From: an uncultured Gammaproteobacteria bacterium
GTDB taxonomy: Bacteria > Pseudomonadota > Gammaproteobacteria > Arenicellales > JAANXG01
Direction: 5' to 3'
Assembly (NCBI GenBank): GCA_947259395.1
Contig: CAMYMN010000004.1
Location: forward strand, 34,007-98,006
DNA: 64,000 nucleotides
A program made the translations under genes and the position numbers. Below, in pieces: positions 18,396-26,862 of this stretch. Every line of letters begins with the position of its first letter. The stretch's first letter is position 1. The notes beneath the pieces were generated by a model. The model did no database searches, was not told where the DNA came from, and was given only the letters and a program-made list of their open reading frames with translations.

Positions 18396-19448
18396 ATGCA
18401 CGCGCTTTTAGACAATAACCAAAAATCCATAGCCGTGTGGTTATTGATTTGTTGCATCTCGGTATTCGCGATGGTGGTTCTGGGCGGCGTGACCCGATTA
18501 ACGCAATCGGGGCTGTCGATGGTGGAATGGCAGCCGATTATGGGTGTAATACCACCGCTGAGCGAGACCGAGTGGCAGCACACCTTTGAAAAGTACCAGC
18601 GTTTTCCGGAGTATCAAAAAATCAACCAACACATGACGCTTGCTGAATTCAAGCCCATCTTCTGGTTCGAATATGCGCATCGCATGCTCGGACGGATCAT
18701 CGGATTGATTTTTCTGATTCCATTTTTGTTTTTTTGGTTCACGCGACGGATTCCGAGGCAACTAGTGCCAAAGCTAATTGCTGTGTTTTGCTTGGGAGGA
18801 TTACAAGGTCTGCTCGGTTGGTACATGGTGCAGAGCGGACTGGTTAATGAACCCCACGTTAGCCCGTATCGGCTGACCGCGCATTTGTCCTTGGCAGTGT
18901 TGATATACGGCTACATGATGTGGCTAGTATTGGGGTTGATTAGTGGCGGTAAGCGTACGCACTCATGGTCGGTCGACCCGCCATGGCGTTTGAGTGTGCT
19001 GGTGACGATATTGGTGGGAGTGATAATCATAAGTGGCGGTTTTGTGGCAGGAACCAGAGCGGGTTTCGCGTTCAACACGTTTCCAACCATGAATGGTGAT
19101 TGGGTGCCGCAGGGTATTTGGGCGTTGCAGCCGGTGTGGCGTAATATGTTTGAAAACCTGGCGACGGTGCAATTTACCCACCGCGTTGTCGCACTCGCCC
19201 TGGCACTGCTGGTACCGATATTATGGTTGTCGGTGTTGTTTGCCAGCGTGTCGTCACAGGTGCGGCTAGTGACTCACGGTTTGCTGGTAATGTTGATGGT
19301 GCAGATTACGCTGGGCATCACTACCCTGATCAACACGGTGCCGGTGTCAGTGGCGGCGATGCATCAAGGCGGAGCTTTGCTGGTATTGACCATGGCACTG
19401 TGGGTGACCCATGGTTTGTTACGTGATAAACGCGCGTTTCGCCCGTAG
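18396..19448 (+). CDS. ctaA: COX15/CtaA-type heme A synthase
   Basis: This 350-residue membrane protein has about eight helices. It has the family's N-terminal GGVTRLTQSGLSMVEWQPI, the histidine motif FEYAHRMLGR, and matching second-half histidines in FTHRVVALALALLVP and AAMHQGGALLVL. It oxidises the C8 methyl of heme O to form heme A for aa3-type cytochrome oxidase. This is the longer COX15 form common in alphaproteobacteria and some gammaproteobacteria. No cytochrome oxidase genes are nearby, so it is detached from its usual cta cluster. Confidence 0.93.
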   Translation: MHALLDNNQKSIAVWLLICCISVFAMVVLGGVTRLTQSGLSMVEWQPIMGVIPPLSETEWQHTFEKYQRFPEYQKINQHMTLAEFKPIFWFEYAHRMLGRIIGLIFLIPFLFFWFTRRIPRQLVPKLIAVFCLGGLQGLLGWYMVQSGLVNEPHVSPYRLTAHLSLAVLIYGYMMWLVLGLISGGKRTHSWSVDPPWRLSVLVTILVGVIIISGGFVAGTRAGFAFNTFPTMNGDWVPQGIWALQPVWRNMFENLATVQFTHRVVALALALLVPILWLSVLFASVSSQVRLVTHGLLVMLMVQITLGITTLINTVPVSVAAMHQGGALLVLTMALWVTHGLLRDKRAFRP

Positions 19449-19637
19449 CCTGCGTGTTAACCCAAGGGACCCCGCCCCTATCTTCTTCGTAAGCGTGGTC
19501 AACCCTGCATGGCCATTCTAAGATGATGCACTAATGGTTTCCGTGAGTCACAAAATGAATAGGAGCGGGGCTATACTGAATTAGGCGCGTATAATGGTGT
19601 CCCGCAACGCTAACAACCCAATTATAGGGAGACGGTA

Positions 19638-19994
19638 ATGTGCAAGTGGCCGGCAGTTGCAAGTTTGTTAATCGGAGTAACCCTGTTCGCAACGTCGGTT
19701 CATGCCGGAGAGTGGCGTTACTCAGGTGCGGACCTTGCGCCATCGCAGATCTCGCCGCAGGGCGCAGTTCAGGTGTTGTCCACCGACTACCGTTCCCCAG
19801 CGCCACACGGGATGTTGCCGCGAAATAATATGACTCAGACCGCGGTGCATACTAAGTTCGGCGATCCGCAAGAAAAGCTGCCGGCCGTGGGTGAGCCACC
19901 CATATCCCGCTGGCGTTACTTGGACTATACCGTCTATTTCGAACGAGATCGTGTGATCATTACCGTACCCAACGATGTGGGCTTGACTCGATAG
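19638..19994 (+). CDS. Small secreted protein of unknown function
   Basis: This 118-residue protein has a clear Sec signal peptide (hydrophobic core about 6-18, cleavage after SVHA near residue 23). The mature part contains TKFGDPQEKLPAVGEPPISRWRYLDYTVYFERDRVI, which resembles the short repeats of outer-membrane SmpA/OmlA-like or DUF2845-like periplasmic proteins that relate protein length to a G-x-P hairpin. GGGAG precedes the ATG. It lies 6 bases upstream of the longest reading of the LolA-like gene, so the two may be cotranscribed. The function is unknown. Confidence 0.7.
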   Translation: MCKWPAVASLLIGVTLFATSVHAGEWRYSGADLAPSQISPQGAVQVLSTDYRSPAPHGMLPRNNMTQTAVHTKFGDPQEKLPAVGEPPISRWRYLDYTVYFERDRVIITVPNDVGLTR

Positions 19995-20075
19995 GCCGCC
20001 ATGCCCGTCACCACTGCGATACATAACTTGGGCGCAGTCTGTGTCCTCCGACTGACTGTTCATCGCAGGCGACAA

Positions 20076-20675
20076 GTGAACCGTCGATTTCAGGATGTGA
20101 TCGTTGTTCTGCTGGCGGTTTTTAGCGATCCGGCTTGGAGTGGAACGGATTCTGACTCGACACTGAATAAAGTGATGACGCTGTTAGCCGGGGTTAAGCA
20201 GTTTGAGTCGACGTTCGTGGAGAAAAAGCAATCCGGTTTTTTAACGGACGATCTGGTTTTATCAGGGACGCTTCGTTTCACGGCTCCCAATACCCTCGAG
20301 AAGCACGTGTTATCCCCGTTCGACGAGATGATCACCATCAATCACGATCAGATCATCATTGAACGCCAAGAGGGCGATTCCGTGCAACGATTAGTTCAGA
20401 TGATACCGCCGGCAGTGCGAACGATCATCGACAGCGTTCGCGCAACCTTGGCGGGAGATCAAACCCGTCTGCAACGGCATTACGAAATAAAAGTAAGCGG
20501 CAACGATCAATCGTGGTCGCTGCAGTTACTGCCCAAAGAGCCGGAGCTCACAAAATACTTGCGGGTGATCACAATTGACGGAATTGCGGAGAAGATTATT
20601 CGCATTGTAACTGAGGAGGTCGACGGTGACCGCTCCGTCATTGAGGTTACTTATAAAAATATCGTAGCGTCTTAA
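20076..20675 (+). CDS. LolA-like outer membrane lipoprotein carrier homologue
   Basis: This protein is about 199 residues from a GTG start at 20076. That start is chosen because it gives a signal peptide (VIVVLLAVF, cleavage near PAWSG); an ATG at 20001 would add 25 residues ahead of it. The mature part has the LolA-like pattern of LAGVKQFESTFVEKKQ, SGTLRFTAPNTLEKHV and amphipathic beta strands. LolA-type proteins of this divergent subgroup are often encoded beside MMPL exporters and are thought to ferry lipids or lipoproteins across the periplasm. An MMPL gene follows, separated by an inserted repeat. Confidence 0.75.
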   Translation: MNRRFQDVIVVLLAVFSDPAWSGTDSDSTLNKVMTLLAGVKQFESTFVEKKQSGFLTDDLVLSGTLRFTAPNTLEKHVLSPFDEMITINHDQIIIERQEGDSVQRLVQMIPPAVRTIIDSVRATLAGDQTRLQRHYEIKVSGNDQSWSLQLLPKEPELTKYLRVITIDGIAEKIIRIVTEEVDGDRSVIEVTYKNIVAS

Positions 20676-20770
20676 GTTTTCACGCCGACCCGCCCGCGCA
20701 TCGTCCGTCTGATCAGCCTGCTTTTGAGTTTAAGTTGAGTAACAACCCTAACCCGCACATTGCACCAGTC

Positions 20771-20875
20771 GCCCCGCGACTATTCTCCGCAAATAAACTG
20801 GAGGCTCGTATGTTGCCATTTCATCGAAGTGACACAACGGAGCTCTCAGCTTGGTACTATGAATAGTCGCGGGGC
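20771..20875. repeat. Nested segment bounded by perfect 15-bp inverted repeats
   Basis: GCCCCGCGACTATTC (20771-20785) and GAATAGTCGCGGGGC (20861-20875) are exact reverse complements 75 bases apart. The segment is absent from the other copies of the host repeat, so it looks like a small element inserted inside it. Confidence 0.55.
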
Positions 20876-20984
20876 TATCCAGGCTCTGGCTGATCCAGGT
20901 ACGTCTGCACTTGGACTTCACTCAAGCCATAGCTACGGCTATGACTTTCGCTCCAGCCCGGCGCTTGTCCCCGCAAAGCAGGGG

Positions 20985-21076
20985 CTCGTCCTCGCACTGC
21001 GACTATGCGCAGCACAAGCGCAGCAGGGGGCTTGTCCTCGCACTGCGACTATGCGCAGCACAAGCACAGCAGGGGG
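20985..21076 (+). repeat. 46-bp tandem duplication
   Basis: Two adjacent 46-base units (20985-21030 and 21031-21076) differ at only two positions. Each contains CTCGCACTGCGACTATGCGC and ends in CAGCAGGGGG. They lie inside the composite repeat. Confidence 0.8.
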
Positions 21077-21122
21077 TTCAGCCGCCCCTGTTCGGTGCCA
21101 GCTCCCCGGATACTGACGCAAT

Positions 21123-23525
21123 ATGCGGGCTAGAGGATTGGTTTGGTCATTCAACAATCTTCTGCGCGTGATCCTCGCTTTGGTCATCGTGGTTTCCGCA
21201 GTAATGGTCGGTATTCGTTTCAAGCTGACCACCGATTTGACGGTCTTTACTCCCCCCACAAAGAAAATCGAGGAAACGATACTGATCAATCAACTGGGAC
21301 GTGGCGCGACGTCGCAATTGATGTTCATCGCGTTATACGGCAACCGGCCGGAAATTCTCGCAGCAACTAGCCGCCAACTCGCTGAACAGTTACAGCAGTC
21401 GCCGTTATTCAAATCAGTACACAATGGTGAACAAGGCTTCACCGCATCGGACTTGGACATCTTGTTTGAATACCGATATCTGATCAGCAAAGATCTTGAT
21501 CGGCGGTTGAGCACCGAGGGTCTCAAACGAGATCTGAAGCACCGCCTCCGCGGGTTGGGTTCACCGCTGGCGGCACTGGAAAAGCGGTTCCTCGCCGCCG
21601 ACCCCAGCGGCATTTTCCTTGATTTGGTGCGATCGCTCACTCATCCAGGTGATAACACTGCAGGACCTCTGCGCGACCGCGGAGTGTGGATGACGCGAGA
21701 TGACAGCCGCGCGCTGCTGGTCGCAGAAATCGTCAGTGATGCCTTTGACTTGGAGCAGCAGGTCATGGCAGTGAAGGCGGTGAAACGGACCCTGGAGGAT
21801 GTGGGTCCAGGAGCGGTAAGTATGGTCATGACCGGACCGCCGGTATTCGCGGTGGATACCCGCGACGTAATACGTTCGGATGTGAGATTGCTTTCAACCC
21901 TGGCGGTGATTGCGGTGGCCGCTTTTCTGTTTTTGGTTTTCTGGTCCGGGACCTTCTTGTTGCTGGTCATGATCCCCTTAGCGATCGGTTCACTGGTGGC
22001 GATCGCATCCGTGGTCCTGGTATTCGGCTCTATTCACGGCGTCACCCTCGCGTTCGGGGTGACATTGACCGGGGTGGCGGTGGACTATCCCATCCATCTG
22101 GTGTCGCAGTTCAACGGCAGCCCGGCAAAGGCTCGCGAGCACGTTCGGCAGATCTGGCCGACCATTCGACTCGGGGTTATTACCACGCTTATCGCGTATG
22201 CCTCGCTGATATTTTCTGATTTTACCGGCTTGACGCAACTTGGGCTGTTTACGGTCACCGGACTGTTGACGGCGGCGGGGGTCACGAGATGGTGGCTGCC
22301 GCTCATGGTGCCCAAGGGAGCGGTGTTCCGCCATGGCATGCGGCGGCCACACAACTTGCTCGAACGGCTCGGACGGCGTGCGCCTCGGGCACGGACCTGG
22401 GCGGCGCTCGGCATCATTGTCGCCGCCGCGTTCCTCATTTTGGTGGATCAACCGATCCACGAGTACAACATTGACTCGCTGAGCCCCATCCCGCCACAAC
22501 GGCGCTTGGATGATCGTCAGTTGCGTAATGATCTAGGTATGTGGTCGGGAGGCAAACTGCTCGCCGTAGTCGCACCTAACGCAGAGCAGGCACTGCGTAA
22601 AAGTGAGCAAATCGGCCAGCAACTCGATCAGTTAAGAGCCGTTGGGGTGTTACGCGATTTCGAGTTCGCGGCGCGATACCTGCCCAGCCAGTGGACTCAA
22701 CGGCAACGTCAGCTACGGTTACCTACAATGGAGACGCTCAGGTCACGGTTCAACATAGCCAATGATGGGTTGCCGTTTAAGCGTGACGCATTCGAACCGT
22801 TTTTCAATGACATTGAGCGAGCGCGAGCACAACCACCATTGACTATAGATGTATTACGCCAGACAACTGTTGGTTCCCTGCTTGCGACAATGTTGTTCCA
22901 GTTGGATAAGCAGTGGGTAGCCACGATACTGCTTCACGATGTTCGCGATCCGGTGCGATTGCATCAGGTAACGGGTCTGGACGGTGAAACCGAGACCGTC
23001 TACATCGATTTAAAATCCATGTCGAACGCGGTTATGGTTCGAGCCACAGATCGAATCTTACGTCTGTTGGGGTGGGGCGGACTTTTTATCTATTTGGTGC
23101 TAACGATCAACTTTCGTGATGTTCGGAAACCACTGTATATCCTGGTCCCCACCATCGCTGCGGTGCTGGTGGTCACCGCGCTACTGGTCGCAAGTGGTGT
23201 AAAGTTGACGGTGTTCCACATGGTCGCTTTATTGCTGGTCATCGGTCTTGGCCTGGACTATGCCTTGTTCTTTAACCGGTTGACTCATTCCGAACAGGAG
23301 TGGGCGACGACGTTCAAGGCATTGTGGGTGTGTTGTGTTACTACGGTGCTGGTGTTTGGGATATTAATGCTGTCGCATACCCCGCCGCTGCAGGCCGTCG
23401 GTCTTACCGTTGCCATGGGTGCTGCGCTGTGTCTGGTGTTTGGCGCAATCTGGTCGACGGCGGCGCCGCGAAGGCGTAAAAGAAAAAGGAAGTGGCGGCG
23501 CAAAAAGCAACCGATAGCTGGCTGA
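21123..23525 (+). CDS. MMPL/RND-family exporter
   Basis: This 800-residue inner-membrane protein has the RND layout. TM1 (about 10-30) is followed by a large periplasmic loop to about 255, then a bundle of five helices to about 400, TM7 near 425, a second loop to about 640, and a final five-helix bundle. The first bundle has GVTLTGVAVDYPIHLVSQ and the second LLVIGLGLDYALFFNR, the acidic proton-relay positions of MMPL proteins. The C-terminus is a basic tail (RRRKRKRKWRRKK). With the LolA-like protein it probably moves a lipid or lipid-linked product out of the inner membrane. The ATG lies inside the right end of a repeat, so the native start is uncertain; TTG at 21138 is an alternative. Confidence 0.85.
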   Translation: MRARGLVWSFNNLLRVILALVIVVSAVMVGIRFKLTTDLTVFTPPTKKIEETILINQLGRGATSQLMFIALYGNRPEILAATSRQLAEQLQQSPLFKSVHNGEQGFTASDLDILFEYRYLISKDLDRRLSTEGLKRDLKHRLRGLGSPLAALEKRFLAADPSGIFLDLVRSLTHPGDNTAGPLRDRGVWMTRDDSRALLVAEIVSDAFDLEQQVMAVKAVKRTLEDVGPGAVSMVMTGPPVFAVDTRDVIRSDVRLLSTLAVIAVAAFLFLVFWSGTFLLLVMIPLAIGSLVAIASVVLVFGSIHGVTLAFGVTLTGVAVDYPIHLVSQFNGSPAKAREHVRQIWPTIRLGVITTLIAYASLIFSDFTGLTQLGLFTVTGLLTAAGVTRWWLPLMVPKGAVFRHGMRRPHNLLERLGRRAPRARTWAALGIIVAAAFLILVDQPIHEYNIDSLSPIPPQRRLDDRQLRNDLGMWSGGKLLAVVAPNAEQALRKSEQIGQQLDQLRAVGVLRDFEFAARYLPSQWTQRQRQLRLPTMETLRSRFNIANDGLPFKRDAFEPFFNDIERARAQPPLTIDVLRQTTVGSLLATMLFQLDKQWVATILLHDVRDPVRLHQVTGLDGETETVYIDLKSMSNAVMVRATDRILRLLGWGGLFIYLVLTINFRDVRKPLYILVPTIAAVLVVTALLVASGVKLTVFHMVALLLVIGLGLDYALFFNRLTHSEQEWATTFKALWVCCVTTVLVFGILMLSHTPPLQAVGLTVAMGAALCLVFGAIWSTAAPRRRKRKRKWRRKKQPIAG

Positions 23526-23566
23526 TACACTTTAATTGCTGTCAAACAGTAAGTGAGATTATCAAG

Positions 23567-24430
23567 GTGAAAACAATTATCAAGGTGCTCTTTTTTGGTT
23601 TGGCGGTATCGGCCGTGACGATGCCGGTTGTCCACGCAGAGGAGTTGCCATTATGGGAGATCGCCCTGGGCGGTGGTGCGCTGCAGGTCCCCGAGTACCG
23701 CGGTTCCGATGACAATCGGCAGATCGCGTTCCCGTTCGTCTATCCGGTATATCGCGGCGATTTTCTGCGCGTCGATGACCGCGGCATTCGCGGCGTATTC
23801 TATGGTAGCGAACGACTCGAGCTCGATATCAGTGCGGATGCCAACACCTCGGTCAACAGTGACGATGCCAGTGCGCGCATGGGTATGCCCGATCTCGATG
23901 CGACGGTACAACTGGGGCCAATATTGCAGGTACGCTTGTGGCCCGATCGGCCATCGCGACAAGTGCTGTTGCTTAATCTGCCCGTACGCTCGGTGTTCGC
24001 GATCGGGGATTCCGTGGAACAAGTGGGGTGGACGGCCTCGCCCCATCTGACTTTATATAAGCGGGTAGATCTATTTAGCCGTCGCTGGCGGTTGGGCTTA
24101 TCGGCGGGGCTGGAGTTCGGTGATAACGAGCTTCATGACTATTATTATCGGGTGAATCCCGAGTTCGCGACTGATACGCGTCCGGCGTTCGACGCCAGCG
24201 GTGGTTTTGGGGGCACCCGTTTCATCGGCAGCTTCGTGTCGCGTGGAAAGAAGAGCTGGATGAGCTTTTTCGTGCGCTACGATCGTTTTGACGGAGCCAC
24301 GTTCGACGATAGCCCCCTGGTAGAACGCAGCGATGGCCTCACTTTTGGTTTCATTTACGCACGATTCATCGCCCGCTCCAAACGTATGGTCGAGGTCAAA
24401 GAAATGCGCCGCGTAGAGCAAGCGGACTAA
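23567..24430 (+). CDS. MipA/OmpV-family outer membrane protein
   Basis: This 287-residue protein starts at GTG 23567, which yields a signal peptide (VLFFGLAVSAVTM, cleavage after VVHA). The mature chain starts ELPLWEIALGGGALQVPEYRGSD, the typical MipA/OmpV N-terminus. It continues as an alternating beta-barrel pattern with DNELHDYYYRVNPEFA and ends in a short charged tail. MipA/OmpV proteins are outer-membrane barrels, some acting as scaffolds for murein enzymes. AAGG is upstream. A longer frame from 23492 overlaps the MMPL 3' end but would bury the signal peptide. Confidence 0.87.
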   Translation: MKTIIKVLFFGLAVSAVTMPVVHAEELPLWEIALGGGALQVPEYRGSDDNRQIAFPFVYPVYRGDFLRVDDRGIRGVFYGSERLELDISADANTSVNSDDASARMGMPDLDATVQLGPILQVRLWPDRPSRQVLLLNLPVRSVFAIGDSVEQVGWTASPHLTLYKRVDLFSRRWRLGLSAGLEFGDNELHDYYYRVNPEFATDTRPAFDASGGFGGTRFIGSFVSRGKKSWMSFFVRYDRFDGATFDDSPLVERSDGLTFGFIYARFIARSKRMVEVKEMRRVEQAD

Positions 24431-24461
24431 CCCGCATAGGCAGGCTAACGTCGAAGCCCAA

Positions 24462-24629
24462 GGGGTTTATCGCGGAACAAAACCCCGTGCGTAAGCACGG
24501 GGATGGACGCGATGCCCGCACGGTATCGTGCGGGCCACGGACGAGGCCGGTTGCGGCTTTGCCGACAACCGGCCGAGTCCAGTGTATCCCGGCGTAGCCG
24601 GGATGATTCCCGGCGCATTAGCGCGGGGA
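24462..24629. repeat. Array of consecutive hairpins (structured intergenic element)
   Basis: Successive stem-loops lie at 24483-24502 (CCCCGTGC/GCACGGGG, loop GTAA), 24514-24535 (GCCCGCACG/CGTGCGGGC, loop GTAT), 24546-24573 (GCCGGTTGCGGC with GCCG-A-CAACCGGC), 24586-24604 (ATCCCGGC/GCCGGGAT, loop GTA) and 24608-24629 (imperfect, loop ATTA). GGGGTTT at 24462 can pair with AAACCCC at 24480-24486 and would compete with the first. The last stem and its flank (CGCGGGGAGATTCAA) resemble the right ends of IS200/IS605-type elements. It lies between convergent mipA and coq7 genes. Confidence 0.65.
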
Positions 24630-24709
24630 GATTCAATATGGGCAACGGCGGTAGTCGTGTGTTAGTAAAACGGCTTTGGATAACGGCGGTGAGCAGTCGC
24701 TGTCTACGG

Positions 24710-25345
24710 CTATATCTTTTCGGCAGTTTTGGTCATCACCTTTGACACCACGCTCATTGACTTTTTGACAAAGTCCGGCAGGTCCACCGCGCCCGCCTTC
24801 ACCGCAGTGTTGGCATGACCCGCTTCATCGTCACGCATCCGCTCAACGATTTCGCGACTCTTGGTGTCATTTACCGGCAGCCGATCAAGATGTCCCTCTA
24901 AGTGGCGGACCACCTGGCGCTCGGTCTCGGCTAAAAATCCCAGGCTGATGCGATCGCCGGCAAGACCGGCGAGCGCACCGATAGTAAACGAGCTGACATA
25001 CCACAAAGGATTGAGCAGGCTTTTGCGGCTTCCCAATTCCTCGATTCGCTCCTCGCACCAGGCCAAGTGATCGTTCTCTTCCGACGACGCATCGGACATC
25101 GTCTGTTTTATCCGCGCCGAGCGCGCGGTCAATGCCTGCCCCTGGTATAAGGCTTGGGCGCATACCTCGCCAGTATGATTCACGCGCATCAGCCCGGCTG
25201 CCAGGTGGCGCTCGCTGTCGCTGAGATCGTCACCGGTAACGGCAGGTTGAGGAGTCGCCCGCTGCCGGGGCGGGCGGCCGAAAACGGTGCGCAGCCCCTG
25301 ATCGAGATGAGTAACCAGCTCATCCAGTATTGAATATTCGCGCAT
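24710..25345 (-). CDS. coq7: Coq7-type demethoxyubiquinone hydroxylase
   Basis: This 211-residue diiron monooxygenase catalyses the penultimate hydroxylation in ubiquinone synthesis. The ferritin-like metal motifs are present: MRVNHTGEVCAQALY (E-box with NH..E), SSEENDHLAWCEERI, and MRDDEAGHANTA. The start at 25345 (MREYSILDELV) matches the N-terminus of family members better than an ATG 12 codons upstream. The reading direction converges with mipA across the hairpin array. The upstream GlcF-like gene ends 46 bases away on the same strand, so the two may be cotranscribed; both touch the quinone pool. Confidence 0.92.
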   Translation of the reverse strand: MREYSILDELVTHLDQGLRTVFGRPPRQRATPQPAVTGDDLSDSERHLAAGLMRVNHTGEVCAQALYQGQALTARSARIKQTMSDASSEENDHLAWCEERIEELGSRKSLLNPLWYVSSFTIGALAGLAGDRISLGFLAETERQVVRHLEGHLDRLPVNDTKSREIVERMRDDEAGHANTAVKAGAVDLPDFVKKSMSVVSKVMTKTAEKI

Positions 25346-25391
25346 GCGTTCAAGATACAAGACCCGCGACTCCGCGCGCAAGTCCCGAACT

Positions 25392-26663
25392 TCAGCCCTT
25401 GAGCCTCAATACCCTATCGATAAGGATTGCTGGATGTATGACCTTGACATCGAGATGCTGGCTCGCGATACCGGCAGCGAGGTGCAATGCACATCCTATG
25501 TTCGAGGTGACGACCGTATGGCAACCGCTGTGCCGAATAGCTTGCAGTGTATCGTGGCGCAACTGTTCCGACATCGTGGGCTGGGTGAGGAAATAGATGC
25601 CTGCGGCACCGCAGCAGGTGGCATGGTCAGCTAACTTGGTGATCTTGGTGGTGGACATACGGCTCAATAATTTGTGAGTTTTTTTGGCGGAGTGCATGAC
25701 ATTTCGCAAAGAGCAGGGGTCGTGCACCGCAACCCCGTCAAGGTAGGTGGCGGTATTTTTGAGCAGCGCGGCATGGTGATCTTCGACAAACGCGCCGAAA
25801 TCATGCAACCGTAGACCAAAATCCGTTGCTTCCCGGCCGGGAACGTGCTGTCCGTACTCGAGGAGCATCGCACCGCAACCGCTGGCCAAAGTAATAATCG
25901 GCATGTCTTCGGTCGGTTTGAACGCATTCACGTTCTGAGCGATCAGCCGCTGTGCGCCCTGTCTGTCACCGGCGTGGTGATGGACGGCGCCGCAGCAATT
26001 TTGCGCAGGCGGCACATGGACGCTGTAGCCCATCTTGTTGAGTATGCGAATAGCGGCGTCGATGGTGGGCTGATCCACGATGCGGGCGATGCATCCCACA
26101 AACAGGGCTACTTCGCCACGCGCCGCATCCTGGACGGGATACACCGTGGCGAAACGTTTTAGTTTGGGCAGTGGCGGCAATTGTGCCTCGACTGCTGCCA
26201 GTCCCAGCAATCGCAACAGCCCCGAACCGCGCATAATTGCTTGCAGTCCCGAACGTTGATATCCACGCAGCAAGCGGCCGACCCCACGCAGTCGATCGGG
26301 GTGCACCAGTAGACCGTCCACCGCCCACCGCCAAAGCACACGCCGTCCCCAGGTCTCCGGGCGGTTGGCGGCCACTACCGCGCGCGCGTCATCGACCAGC
26401 CGTCCGTAAGGCACCTGGGCCGGACATGCCGCTTCACAGTTACGACAGGAAAGACAACGGTCGAGGTGGGTCTCCAGTCTCGGGGTCAACGGGAGCTCGT
26501 TGCGGATCATCGCGCGCATCAGCGCGATCCGGCCGCGCGGAGATTCGTTTTCGTCACCGGATTTACGATAGGTGGGGCAGTGCGGTAAACACAGCCCGCA
26601 CTGGACACACTTGTCCGCATCCGCGAGTGGAAACCGGTCGGTCGCTAGCAAAGTTTGGGGCAT
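25392..26663 (-). CDS. GlcF-like iron-sulfur heterodisulfide-reductase-type subunit, unpaired
   Basis: This protein is 423 residues from the ATG at 26663. The N-terminus has two 4Fe-4S motifs, CVQCGLCLPHCP (about 18-29) and CLSCRNCEAACP (about 68-79). They are followed by two CCG domains, NCCGAVHHHAGD with ASGCGAMLLEYG and ATCCGAAGIYFL with HDPCSLRN. This is the layout of the glycolate oxidase iron-sulfur subunit GlcF and D-lactate dehydrogenase partners. No FAD-binding GlcD/GlcE partner lies beside it, and a separate complete glcDEF is at 50-54 kb. A longer frame to 26807 lacks support. It is read divergently from TRAP system 2. Confidence 0.85.
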   Translation of the reverse strand: MPQTLLATDRFPLADADKCVQCGLCLPHCPTYRKSGDENESPRGRIALMRAMIRNELPLTPRLETHLDRCLSCRNCEAACPAQVPYGRLVDDARAVVAANRPETWGRRVLWRWAVDGLLVHPDRLRGVGRLLRGYQRSGLQAIMRGSGLLRLLGLAAVEAQLPPLPKLKRFATVYPVQDAARGEVALFVGCIARIVDQPTIDAAIRILNKMGYSVHVPPAQNCCGAVHHHAGDRQGAQRLIAQNVNAFKPTEDMPIITLASGCGAMLLEYGQHVPGREATDFGLRLHDFGAFVEDHHAALLKNTATYLDGVAVHDPCSLRNVMHSAKKTHKLLSRMSTTKITKLADHATCCGAAGIYFLTQPTMSEQLRHDTLQAIRHSGCHTVVTSNIGCALHLAAGIASQHLDVKVIHPAILIDRVLRLKG

Positions 26664-26862
26664 GCATGGGATTGTACCGGCTCCGGTAAAATTCCTTGCA
26701 ATTAAGAGGGGATAAGCCTGACAGCAGAGTGCCCAACTGGCTATACATCGGCTGGCTACCGGTGTATGTTTAGCGCTGCCCGGGGGGTTGCCCCTTCGCG
26801 GTGACATTTAACAGAATGATCTAGACAGTGTTTCTATACGTTTAGCCCAGAGGAGGAAAAGC

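Larger units (their letters stand above)
20748..21133 (+). repeat. MITE-like repeat, composite copy
   Basis: Terminal inverted repeats lie at 20748-20768 (core CCCGCACATTGCACCAG) and 21113-21133 (core CTGACGCAATATGCGGG), matching at 17 of 21 positions. The interior shares blocks with the copies at 49943 and 51763 (CTTCACTCAA...CATAGCTACGGCTATG, and CCAGCCCGGCGCTTGTCCCCGC). It lies between the LolA-like gene and the MMPL gene. It also contains a nested inverted-repeat segment and a tandem duplication. The right end includes the MMPL start codon. Confidence 0.72.

Noticed and set aside
20985..21076. CRISPR-like array.
   Set aside because: Only two directly adjacent copies with no spacers; this is a tandem duplication.
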